Shown here: positions 56,251 through 63,737 of the stretch, one piece after another
How the letters are laid out: each line of letters opens with the position of its first letter
How positions within the stretch are numbered: position 1 is the first letter of the stretch
NCBI GenBank assembly: GCA_965214485.1
Contig: CBDCBW010000003.1
Location: 60,979 to 124,978 of the forward strand
DNA length: 64,000 nucleotides
From: JANQRZ01 sp965214485
GTDB lineage: Bacteria > Bacteroidota > Rhodothermia > Rhodothermales > JANQRZ01
Reading direction: 5' to 3'
Made by a program: the position numbers and the translations under genes
The notes under the pieces: generated by a model
Told to the model about the DNA's origin: nothing
What the model saw: only the letters and a program-made list of their open reading frames with translations
Databases searched by the model: none

Positions 56251-57345
56251 CTACAGCGTGAGGAGGGACTTCGGCGTGCGCGTCAGCACCTCCGGCCCGC
56301 CCTCGCGCGCCACCACCAGGTCCTCGATGCGGATGCCGAACCGCCCCGCGAGGTAGACCCCCGGCTCGACGGTGACGACCGCGTTCGGCGGGAGCGTGTC
56401 GTCGGTGCGGTGCGACAGGCGCGGCCACTCGTGGACCTGCAGCCCGACGCCGTGGCCGAGGCCGTGGGAGAAATACTCGCCCAGCCCGGCCTCTTCGATG
56501 ACCGTCCGCGCGACGGCGTCCACCGCCCGGCCGGAGGCTCCGGCCTGCACGGCCTCCACGGCTCGCTCCTGCGCCTCGAGCACCACCCCGTAGGCCTTCC
56601 GCGCCGCCTCGTCCGGCTCGCCCACCGCGACGGTCCGCGTCATGTCCGACGCGTAGCCGTCGAGCACGCACCCCATGTCGAGCACGACGAGGTCGCCGAG
56701 GCGGAACGTGCGGCCCGAGGGGCGTCCGTGCGGCAGCGCCCCGTTCGGCCCGGAGCCGACGATCGGCTCGAACGCCATGCGGCTCGCGCCGCGCTTGAGG
56801 TGCTGGTAGACGATCTCGGCGGCGAGGTCTTGCTCGCTCACCCCCGGCCCGATCAGCGGGAGGAGGACGTCGAAGACCTCCTCCGTCACGGCCTGCGCGG
56901 CGCGGATCGCGTCGATCTCGGCCTCGGTCTTCGACGCCACCGCCTCGCGCAGCAACCCCGACACCGGCTCGAAGCCGACGTCGGGAAAGCGCTCCTCCAG
57001 GTCGCCCCACTGCGCCACGGTCACGTGGTCGCCCTGGACGAGCACCGTCTCGGCCCGGCCGAGCAGCCCCTCGCGCTCGACGTGCTCGGTGAGGTTGTGG
57101 CCGGGGACGTGGACCTCCGCGCCCTCGACCTCGGCGGCGGCCTGCGCCGCGTAGCGCCCGTCGGTGAGGAAGTGCGCGGCGTCCGGGGTGACGACGAGGA
57201 GGGCGTTCGAGCCGGAGAACCCGACGGCCCACCGGATGTCCGGCAAGAAGGTGAGAAGCGCAGCGTCGGCTCCGTGCTCGGCGGCGAGGCGGCGAATCGT
57301 TTGGACCCGTCCCCGGTCTCTGGTCTCTGGTCTCTGGTCAGGCAC
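56251..57345 (-). CDS. Xaa-Pro aminopeptidase (M24 family)
   Basis: A 364-aa metallopeptidase removing residues N-terminal to proline. A creatinase-type N-domain (WAVGFSGSNALLVVTPDAAH) precedes the pita-bread domain. Metal ligands are seen in LVVLDMGCVLDGYASDMTRT (two Asp), GLGHGVGLQVHEWP (His), VVTVEPGVYLAGRFGIRIED (two Glu). The start is a GTG at 57345, beside a 7-bp triple repeat (ggtctct, 57315-57335) that encodes DQRPETRD; the true start could be a little downstream. Confidence 0.92.
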   Translation of the reverse strand: MPDQRPETRDRGRVQTIRRLAAEHGADAALLTFLPDIRWAVGFSGSNALLVVTPDAAHFLTDGRYAAQAAAEVEGAEVHVPGHNLTEHVEREGLLGRAETVLVQGDHVTVAQWGDLEERFPDVGFEPVSGLLREAVASKTEAEIDAIRAAQAVTEEVFDVLLPLIGPGVSEQDLAAEIVYQHLKRGASRMAFEPIVGSGPNGALPHGRPSGRTFRLGDLVVLDMGCVLDGYASDMTRTVAVGEPDEAARKAYGVVLEAQERAVEAVQAGASGRAVDAVARTVIEEAGLGEYFSHGLGHGVGLQVHEWPRLSHRTDDTLPPNAVVTVEPGVYLAGRFGIRIEDLVVAREGGPEVLTRTPKSLLTL

Positions 57346-57415
57346 GAGCGATGGGGGGAATGAACCAGCAAACTATGAACGAGAAAGTGGAGCGAGAAGC
57401 CAGAGGCCCGCTCCC

Positions 57416-58879
57416 CTAGGAGCGCACCGAATAGTTGGGCGCTTCCTCGGTGATCGTCACGTCGTGCGGGTGGCTCTCGCGGAGGCCGGAGCCGGTGACG
57501 CGGACGAACCGCGCCCGCTCGTGGAGCGCGGGGAGGTCCGGGCAGCCGCAGTACCCCATCGCCGCGCGGAGGCCGCCGATCATCTGGTAGACGATCTCGT
57601 TGAGGTTGCCCTTGAACGGCACGCGGCCCTCGATGCCTTCGGGGACGAGCTTCTTCAGGTCGTCCTCGGCGTCCTGGAAGTAGCGGTCCTTGCTGCCCGC
57701 CTTCATCGCGCCGAGCGACCCCATGCCGCGGTAGTTCTTGTACTTCCGGCCTTCGTAGAGCACCGTCTCGCCGGGGCTCTCGGCGACGCCCGCGAAGAGG
57801 CCGCCGATCATCACGGTGTCGGCCCCGGCGGCGAGGGCCTTCGGGATGTCGCCGGTCTGCTTGATCCCGCCGTCGGCGATGACCGGCACGCCGTACTTGT
57901 GCGCCGCCGCCGCGCACTGAAGGATGGCGGTAAGCTGCGGCACGCCGACGCCCGCGACCACCCGAGTGGTGCATATGCTCCCGGGCCCGATGCCCACCTT
58001 CACGGCGTCGGCCCCGGCGAGGATGAGGTCTTCGGTGCCCTCCGCCGTCGCCACGTTCCCGGCGACGATTTCCAGGCCGCCGTGCTCGGCCTTGACGCGC
58101 TCGACCATCTTGAGGACGCCCTCGGAGTGCCCGTGCGCCGTGTCGATCGTGACGAAGTCCACGCCGGCTTCGGCGAGCGCCGCGACGCGCTCGAGGGTAT
58201 CCGCCGTGATCCCGACGGCGGCCCCGACGACGAGCCGCCCGTGCTCGTCCTTCGAGGCGTTCGGGTGCTTGCGCTTCTTCTGGATGTCCTTGAACGTGAT
58301 CAGCCCCTTGAGAAAGCCCTCGTCGTTGACGACGGGCAGCTTCTCGATCTTGTGCTCCTGCAGCGTCGCCTCGGCCTCGTCGAGGGTGGTGCCGACGGGC
58401 GCGGTGACGAGCGGCGCGGTGGTCATGATGGTCTCGAGCCGCGCCCCGCCGTCGGGCTCGAACCGGAGGTCGCGGTTGGTGACGATCCCGGCGAGGTGCC
58501 GCTCGGCGTCGACGACGGGAATCCCGCCGATGCGGTAGCGCGCCATCAGCGCCCGCGCCTCGTCCACGGTGGCGTCCGGGCCGAGCGTGATCGGGTCGAG
58601 GATCATCCCGCTCTCGGAGCGCTTGACGCGGCGGACCTCGGCGGCCTGCTCCTCGACCGTCATGTTCTTGTGCAGCACGCCCGCCCCGCCCTCGCGCGCG
58701 ATGGCGATCGCGAGGCCGGCCTCGGTGACGGTGTCCATCGCCGCCGAGAGGATCGGGACGTTGAGCGAGAGGTTCCGCGTGAGGCGGCTCCGCAGCGAGA
58801 CCGCGCGCGGCATCACCGCCGAGCGGGCCGGGATGAGGAGCACGTCGTCGTAGGTCAGGCCCTCGAAAGCGATTTTCAT
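57416..58879 (-). CDS. guaB: Inosine-5-prime-monophosphate dehydrogenase
   Basis: A 487-aa enzyme oxidising IMP to XMP, the first committed step of GMP synthesis. It starts MKIAFEGLTYDDVLLIPARS. Two CBS domains occupy about residues 95-215 (MARYRIGGIPVVDAERHLAG, LQEHKIEKLPVVNDEGFLKG). The catalytic cysteine is in GIGPGSICTTRVVAGVG and the flap carries YRGMGSLGAMKAG. Normal length. Confidence 0.97.
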   Translation of the reverse strand: MKIAFEGLTYDDVLLIPARSAVMPRAVSLRSRLTRNLSLNVPILSAAMDTVTEAGLAIAIAREGGAGVLHKNMTVEEQAAEVRRVKRSESGMILDPITLGPDATVDEARALMARYRIGGIPVVDAERHLAGIVTNRDLRFEPDGGARLETIMTTAPLVTAPVGTTLDEAEATLQEHKIEKLPVVNDEGFLKGLITFKDIQKKRKHPNASKDEHGRLVVGAAVGITADTLERVAALAEAGVDFVTIDTAHGHSEGVLKMVERVKAEHGGLEIVAGNVATAEGTEDLILAGADAVKVGIGPGSICTTRVVAGVGVPQLTAILQCAAAAHKYGVPVIADGGIKQTGDIPKALAAGADTVMIGGLFAGVAESPGETVLYEGRKYKNYRGMGSLGAMKAGSKDRYFQDAEDDLKKLVPEGIEGRVPFKGNLNEIVYQMIGGLRAAMGYCGCPDLPALHERARFVRVTGSGLRESHPHDVTITEEAPNYSVRS

Positions 58880-58971
58880 GGGGATTGGATGGTGGGCACT
58901 AGTGCGTCGTTGGTTGTGCGGCTCGCCTCTTTCCGGTGCTCGACCCCTCTGCTACTACCCACTGCCCCCTG

Positions 58972-59826
58972 TCAAAACACCAAGGGCTTGAGCTTCACCA
59001 GGCGGCGGAGCCGGTTGATCTCGCGGGGCTTCAGCCGCCGCCACGCCCCGCGCTTGACCTTCCCGAGGTCGAGGCCCGCGTACTGCACGCGGTCGAGCCG
59101 GTGCACTTGGTAGCCAAGCGCCTCGAACATGCGGCGGATCTGCCGGTTGCGCCCTTCGTGCAGCGCGAGGCCGACCTCGCGGGGGTCGTCGGAGACGTAC
59201 TCGGCGCGGTCGGCTCTGGCCTCGCCGTCGTCGAGCTCGATGCCGGTGCGGAGGCGGTCGAGGTCGTGCGGCTTGATGGGGGCGGAGGCGCGGACAAGAT
59301 ACAGCTTCTCCACGGCGTAGCTCGGGTGCATCAGCCGGTGCGTGAGGTCGCCGTCGTTGGTGAGCAGGAGCAGGCCGGTGGTGTCGCGGTCGAGCCGCCC
59401 GACGGGGACGACGCCGCGCTCGCGGGCGTCGTCGTCGAGCAGGTCCATCACCGTGCTCCGGTCGCGGTCGTCGTCGACGGTCGAGATCGTGTCCTTGGGC
59501 TTGTTGAGGAGCACGTAGTCGAAGGCCTGCTGCTGGACCATCCGGCCCTCGACCTCGACCCGGTCGCTGGGGTCGATCTTGGTCCCGAGCTCGGTGACCA
59601 CGGCGTCGTTGACGCGGACCTTGCCGGCCGCGATCAGCTCGTCGGCCTTGCGGCGCGAGGTGATCCCGGCCTGGGCGATGTAGCGGTTGAGCCGGACGGG
59701 GGCCTTGGGGTCCGGCGCGGGCTGGGGCGAGGCGTCGGCGCGCTGCTTCCGCTCGGCGATCTTGCGCCGCCGCGTCGAGTCGGCCCCGCCCCTAGTCTTC
59801 GGCTTGTTCGGTCGCTGGTTCGCCAT
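58972..59826 (-). CDS. rRNA pseudouridine synthase, RsuA/RluB family
   Basis: A 284-aa protein. A basic N-terminal tail is followed by an S4 RNA-binding domain (VRLNRYIAQAGITSRRKADE). The catalytic aspartate is in PVGRLDRDTTGLLLLTNDGD, and HEGRNRQIRRMFEALGYQVH is the RsuA/RluB/RluE/RluF C-terminal signature. It isomerises a uridine in ribosomal RNA; RluB-type is most likely by length. It lies next to scpB, a common arrangement. Confidence 0.93.
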   Translation of the reverse strand: MANQRPNKPKTRGGADSTRRRKIAERKQRADASPQPAPDPKAPVRLNRYIAQAGITSRRKADELIAAGKVRVNDAVVTELGTKIDPSDRVEVEGRMVQQQAFDYVLLNKPKDTISTVDDDRDRSTVMDLLDDDARERGVVPVGRLDRDTTGLLLLTNDGDLTHRLMHPSYAVEKLYLVRASAPIKPHDLDRLRTGIELDDGEARADRAEYVSDDPREVGLALHEGRNRQIRRMFEALGYQVHRLDRVQYAGLDLGKVKRGAWRRLKPREINRLRRLVKLKPLVF

Positions 59827-59911
59827 CGGTGGGGGCCTGCTGGTTAGGGTCGGATGCGTCGCCGGGGGGGTCCGAGCCGTCCTCCGCTCTTCCGCTCCCC
59901 CGCTCTTCCAC

Positions 59912-60556
59912 TCACGATTCGAGGTCTTCCGCTCCAGAGTCTTCCGCTCCAGAGTTTTCTGCTCCAGAGTCGAGGTTGAGGAGCAGCTCGGTACGCTCGC
60001 GCACGAAGGCGGGATCGTTAAGAAGCTGCTCGATTTCGCGCGGGCGCGGCAGCTCGTCGAGCGCGTTCAGGCCGACCTGTTCGAGGAAGAAGCCGGTCGT
60101 CCCGTAGAGCAGCGGCCGCCCGACGGCGTCGGCCCGCCCGGCGATCTCGACGAGCTTCTTCTCGAGCAGCTTCTTCAGCGCATAGTCCGCGTCGACGCCG
60201 CGCACGAAGTCGATCTCGGGCTTGGTGACGGGCTGCTTGTAGGCGATCACGGCGAGGGTTTCCAGGAGCGAGCGCGTCAGCCGCCGCTCGGCCTCCTCGG
60301 CCACGAACGCCTGCACGAACGGCGCGACCTCGCGGACCGTCGCCATCCGGAGCCCGCCCGCCCACCGCTCGATCCGCACCGTCCGCCCCGTCTGCTGGTA
60401 CGCAAGGTTGAGCGCCTCGACGGCCGCCTCGACGGCCGCCTCGTCCAGCCCGTCGTGCCCCGTGACGGCGGCGTAGACCTCGGCCACGGCGCGGGCCGTC
60501 ACCGGCGCGTCGGCGGCGAAGACGAGCGCTTCGGTGACTCGTTCGAGGGACTCCAT
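59912..60556 (-). CDS. scpB: Segregation and condensation protein B
   Basis: A 214-aa winged-helix protein that joins ScpA and SMC in the chromosome condensation complex. Landmarks are LERVTEALVFAADAPVTARA at the start and LLETLAVIAYKQPVTKPEID, FVRGVDADYALKKLLEKKLV, RPLLYGTTGFFLEQVGLNAL. The C-terminus is a repeat (SGAEN-SGAED-SGAED) coded by a 15-bp minisatellite. It lies 132 bp downstream of scpA, with an interspersed repeat between. Confidence 0.94.
   Translation of the reverse strand: MESLERVTEALVFAADAPVTARAVAEVYAAVTGHDGLDEAAVEAAVEALNLAYQQTGRTVRIERWAGGLRMATVREVAPFVQAFVAEEAERRLTRSLLETLAVIAYKQPVTKPEIDFVRGVDADYALKKLLEKKLVEIAGRADAVGRPLLYGTTGFFLEQVGLNALDELPRPREIEQLLNDPAFVRERTELLLNLDSGAENSGAEDSGAEDLES
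59924..59968. repeat. 15-bp tandem repeat, three copies, coding SGAED
   Basis: Units gtcttccgctccaga at 59924 and 59939 and a diverged unit at 59954. They form the 3-prime end of scpB. Confidence 0.93.
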
Positions 60557-60580
60557 CGGGTAAGCTACGTTGTTCTTCCC

Positions 60581-60686
60581 TGTCATCCCGAGCGCAGCCG
60601 AGGGATCTTTCCGGGAAAGACTTCAGGAAACGGCAACGCTGTGCCCGAAGAGATCCTTCAACTCGCTTCGCTCGCTCGGGACGACA
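60581..60686. repeat. Interspersed inverted repeat between scpA and scpB
   Basis: tgtcatcccgagcgcagccg at the left, followed by agggatct, and the inverse aagagatcc ... ctcgctcgggacgaca at the right. The two ends are imperfect inverted copies of the widespread TCATCCCGAGCG...GGATC type intergenic repeat. It fills the gap between the two scp genes. Confidence 0.78.
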
Positions 60687-60688
60687 TA

Positions 60689-61453
60689 CTATTCGTTGTG
60701 CTGGGCGTTCTGTACGGCGGCTTCGAGGGAGTCGTGGACCACGGGCCGCTCGGCGGGCGCGAGCCAGAAGTCCTCGTCGGCGATCCCGTCGACGATCCGC
60801 AGCGCGTGCCGCTGCACGAGCTCGAGGATGGCGAGGAAGGCGGTGATGATGAACGGCTTCGAGCGGCGGGCGACGAGGGCGGTGAACGCCGTGCGCCCGC
60901 TGCGGACGCGCCCGAGCACGTACGCCTGCTGCTCCTCCATCGTGTACTCGTAGCGCTGCACCGGGTGGACGAATGCCTCCTCCGGGGCCTGCGCGAGCAC
61001 GCGTTCGAGGACCGAGATCAGGTCGAAGACCGAGACGCGGTAGCTGGGCTCGGCACCGTCGAGGTGCAGGTGCACGTCGGCGGCAGTGCCTCGGACGAAC
61101 TGCTCGCCGCGCGCCTCGAAGCGCTGCCCGAGGTGCCCGGCGGCCTCCTTGTAGCGCATGTATTCGAGCAGGCGCTGCACCAACTCGGCGCGCGGGTCGA
61201 TGGGCTCGCCGTCGTCGTCGAGCTCGGGCCGGGGCAGGAGCATCTTGGCCTTGATCCCGATCAGGATCGCGGCCATGTAGATGAAGTCGCCGACGCCGTC
61301 GAGGTCGATCTCTTCGAGGACGCGGACGTAGCCCAGGTACTCGTCGGTGATGCGGGCGACGGGGATGTCGTGGATGTCCAGCTCATCGCGGCGGATGAAG
61401 AACAGGAGCAGGTCGAGCGGCCCCTCGAAGTTCTGAAGCTGGATTCTATACAT
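60689..61453 (-). CDS. scpA: Segregation and condensation protein A
   Basis: A 254-aa kleisin bridging SMC heads. The N-terminal MYRIQLQNFEGPLDLLLFFI and RRDELDIHDIPVARITDEYL are diagnostic, then DFIYMAAILIGIKAKMLLPR. The C-terminal winged helix (FTALVARRSKPFIITAFLAI) binds the second SMC head. Normal length. First of the scpA-scpB pair. Confidence 0.96.
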   Translation of the reverse strand: MYRIQLQNFEGPLDLLLFFIRRDELDIHDIPVARITDEYLGYVRVLEEIDLDGVGDFIYMAAILIGIKAKMLLPRPELDDDGEPIDPRAELVQRLLEYMRYKEAAGHLGQRFEARGEQFVRGTAADVHLHLDGAEPSYRVSVFDLISVLERVLAQAPEEAFVHPVQRYEYTMEEQQAYVLGRVRSGRTAFTALVARRSKPFIITAFLAILELVQRHALRIVDGIADEDFWLAPAERPVVHDSLEAAVQNAQHNE

Positions 61454-61492
61454 CTCGAATGACGAGTTACGAATGACGAACGACGAGTGGAG

Positions 61493-62455
61493 TCAACCCG
61501 TTCGTAGCTCGTCGCTCGCTGTTCGTCGTTCGGCAAACCAGTCTACGGTCCGGCTCAGCCCGGTCTCGAGCTCGACCTGCGGCTCCCAGCCGAGGACTTC
61601 GCGCGCGTGCGACACGTCGAGGACGCTGCGCTGCTGCTCGCCAGGCTTGGCCTCGGCGTGCCGCTCCTCGGCGTGGCCGCCCGTGATCTCGTTGAGGACA
61701 CGGAAAAGCGTGTTGACACTCGTCTCGCGCCCGGTGCCGACGTTGAACACGTCGGAGGCGTCGTGGTCGAGCCCGGCGAGGACGGCGCGGACCACGTCGC
61801 CGACGTAGACGTAGTCGCGCGTCTGCTCGCCGTGGCCGTAGATCACCGGCTGCTGCCCGTCGAGGAGCCGCTCGGCGAAAATCGCGACGACCCCGGCCTC
61901 GCCGTGCGGGTTCTGGCGCGGGCCATAGACGTTGCCGAAGCGCATCGCAGCGTACGAGATGCCGTAGCTCTGCTCGTAGAAATAGAGGTACTTCTCGGTG
62001 ACGAGCTTGGTGATGCCGTAGGGCGAGAGCGGGCGCTGCGGGTGCTCCTCCGGCTGCGGCCCGCCGCCGTTCACCCCAGCGTCCGGCTCGCCGTAGATCG
62101 CCCCGCCGGTCGAGGCGAAGACGACCTTCTTCAGCCCGGCCTCGCGCCCGGCCTCCATCAGGTTCAGGAACCCGAGCACGTTCACGTCGGCGTCGAAGCG
62201 CGGGTCGGCAACCGAGCGGCGGACGTCCATCTGCGCGGCGAGGTGGACGAGCGCGTCGAATTTTTCCTTCCGCACGAGGCCGGCGGCCTCGTCTGAGCGG
62301 ATGTCGAGCTCGTGGAAGGTGGCACTGTCCGGGACGTTCTCGCGGCGGCCGCCGGAGAGGTCGTCCATCACGTGCACGTCGTAGCCGCGCGCGACGAGCG
62401 CGTCGGCGACGTGGGAGCCGATGAATCCGGCACCGCCGGTGACGAGGAGGTTCAT
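61493..62455 (-). CDS. NAD-dependent sugar-nucleotide epimerase/dehydratase (GalE-like)
   Basis: A 320-aa extended SDR. The NAD-binding motif is LLVTGGAGFIGSHVADALVA at the start. The catalytic serine/threonine region is VFASTGGAIYGEP, the YxxxK pair is in SPYGITKLVTEKYLYFYEQS, and RFGNVYGPRQNPHGEAGVVA is typical of UDP-glucose 4-epimerase-like enzymes. The DYVYVGDVVRAVLAGL segment follows. Exact substrate unknown. Its ATG overlaps the stop of the DUF2442 gene in ATGA, an odd partner. Confidence 0.9.
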   Translation of the reverse strand: MNLLVTGGAGFIGSHVADALVARGYDVHVMDDLSGGRRENVPDSATFHELDIRSDEAAGLVRKEKFDALVHLAAQMDVRRSVADPRFDADVNVLGFLNLMEAGREAGLKKVVFASTGGAIYGEPDAGVNGGGPQPEEHPQRPLSPYGITKLVTEKYLYFYEQSYGISYAAMRFGNVYGPRQNPHGEAGVVAIFAERLLDGQQPVIYGHGEQTRDYVYVGDVVRAVLAGLDHDASDVFNVGTGRETSVNTLFRVLNEITGGHAEERHAEAKPGEQQRSVLDVSHAREVLGWEPQVELETGLSRTVDWFAERRTASDELRTG

Positions 62456-62718
62456 GGGTGGGTCCGGGCATCGAGGGTCAGGGGTACCGACTCGGCGTAG
62501 AGCGAGTCGTAGGCCAAATCGCGCTCACCGGGCCACTCTAACGAGCCGTACACGACTTGTACCTCACGGAAGAGAGCCAGATCGGCGAGCGGAGCGAAGA
62601 CGGGAGTTTGGAGATACGGCTTGAAGTCGAGCCTACGAATCTCTCCATTCTCAAAGCCGAGCGTAAGGGTGTGATCGTCGTGAGGCTTGGCGTGCTGGAT
62701 ATGAGGAGCAGATCGCAT
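62452..62718 (-). CDS. DUF2442 protein
   Basis: An 88-aa protein: MRSAPHIQHAKPHDDHTLTL, GFENGEIRRLDFKPYLQTPV, FAPLADLALFREVQVVYGSL and EWPGERDLAYDSLYAES follow the DUF2442 pattern. Family members nearly always sit beside a DUF4160 gene, as here, and the pair has been suggested to behave as a toxin-antitoxin-like module. GC is lower than in flanking genes. Confidence 0.88.
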   Translation of the reverse strand: MRSAPHIQHAKPHDDHTLTLGFENGEIRRLDFKPYLQTPVFAPLADLALFREVQVVYGSLEWPGERDLAYDSLYAESVPLTLDARTHP

Positions 62719-62727
62719 GGCTGGCCG

Positions 62728-63000
62728 TCAGTCGACCCGTGTGATAGCTTCGCTGCGGGCAGCTTTCTCCCACCGCTCCATCAACGCCTCATCGTTAAGC
62801 TCGATCCACGCACGGACCTTACGAAGCGCACGGTTGGCAAGAGAACCTTCGATCATCACACCGCTTGGAATCTCTATCACCGCCTCTTCGCCGCTGTAGA
62901 AAACGTGGATATGAGGACGGTGATGCTGCTTCGTATCGCCGAAGTACATATAGACGGCAATGCCGAACCGCTGGAGAAGATAGGTCGAGATGTTCGGCAC
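62728..63000 (-). CDS. DUF4160 protein
   Basis: A 90-aa protein: MPNISTYLLQRFGIAVYMYF, the HRPHIHVFYSGEEAVIEIPS segment with HxH, and VRAWIELNDEALMERWEKA give the full DUF4160 pattern. First gene of the DUF4160-DUF2442 pair, 9 bp before the second gene. It lies between a complete galE-like gene and a remnant of a similar gene start, which suggests insertion as a module. Confidence 0.88.
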   Translation of the reverse strand: MPNISTYLLQRFGIAVYMYFGDTKQHHRPHIHVFYSGEEAVIEIPSGVMIEGSLANRALRKVRAWIELNDEALMERWEKAARSEAITRVD

Positions 63001-63056
63001 GTCTCAAGCTTCGGGCAGAATAGCGACGGTTGACAAATGCTCCGAGGAGAAGAGTT

Positions 63057-63110
63057 AGCGGCGACGTGGGAACCGACGAATCCGGCACCGCCGGCAACGA
63101 GGACTTTCAT
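63057..63110 (-). pseudogene. Remnant of a second galE-like gene start
   Basis: The ATG at 63110 opens MKVLVAGGAGFVGSHVAA, almost the same as the first 18 residues of the epimerase at 61493-62455 (MNLLVTGGAGFIGSHVAD), with a shared 16-mer cggcggtgccggattc. After 18 codons the similarity ends abruptly. It is a short duplicate or leftover, separated from the full gene by the DUF4160/DUF2442 module. Confidence 0.8.
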
Positions 63111-63189
63111 AGGGTGGGTTGGAGCGTTGAGAGATGAACCAGTACAGGAAGGTAGGCGCAGCGGCCAAACGAGGTCAAACGGGCAAGCG

Positions 63190-63442
63190 TCATTCGTAGA
63201 TGTCCTCGCGGTGGCCGACGTCAAGCACAGTGACTACGCGAATGGTGTCCTCAATCTCGTAAATCACGCGGTAACGACCGATACGGATGCGCCAACCATC
63301 ACGCCCAACGAGTTTCTTGCACCCCGGTGGACGGGGGTCAGCGCCGAGGTCGCGGATAGCATCACGGATTCGTTCGTACTCGCCCAGGTAGCTTCGAGAG
63401 CGCTTTGGCTGCCCGACGAAGAATCTCGACGCGGTATGTCAC
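63190..63442 (-). pseudogene. RelE-type toxin with a one-base frameshift
   Basis: The frame starts at GTG 63442 (VTYRVEILRRAAKALSKLPG), overlapping the antitoxin stop, and then loses frame. One frame over it continues EYERIRDAIRDLGADPRPPG, CKKLVGRDGWRIRIGRYRVI and YEIEDTIRVVTVLDVGHRED to a stop at 63190. Removing one G from the GGG after CTACCT restores a single 83-codon RelE toxin ending HREDIYE. The total length of 253 bp confirms one extra base. Confidence 0.87.
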
Positions 63443-63648
63443 CCGGTCTTCCGGTTTCGCTCGATCTCGCGCACGGCGTCCTCGAACGGCACCGACTCAT
63501 CGCCACTTGATTTCGCCTCATCGTAAGCGCGAATCGCATCGACCTCTTCGAGGGCGTCGAGGAGTTGGCGGTAGCGGTCCAATCCAATCAACACGGCGAT
63601 GCGCTGACCGGCGTCGTCTGTTACGAACCGCGTGTCGGTAGGAGTCAT
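63439..63648 (-). CDS. Phd/YefM-like antitoxin
   Basis: A 69-aa protein: MTPTDTRFVTDDAGQRIAVL, the IGLDRYRQLLDALEEVDAIR helix and the acidic AYDEAKSSGDESVPFEDAVR tail. The IAVLIGLDRYRQLLD pattern is typical of the C-terminal part of Phd-type antitoxins that bind RelE toxins. Intact, and coupled by GTGA to a frameshifted toxin gene. Confidence 0.83.
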   Translation of the reverse strand: MTPTDTRFVTDDAGQRIAVLIGLDRYRQLLDALEEVDAIRAYDEAKSSGDESVPFEDAVREIERNRKTG

Positions 63649-63737
63649 GGCACGGACGATATGGCCTGGGCTATTGGCAGCCGAAGAGCAGTGTAGAGAG
63701 ATACGCGACCCGTGCCAGAGGGTTCACAATGACCCTT

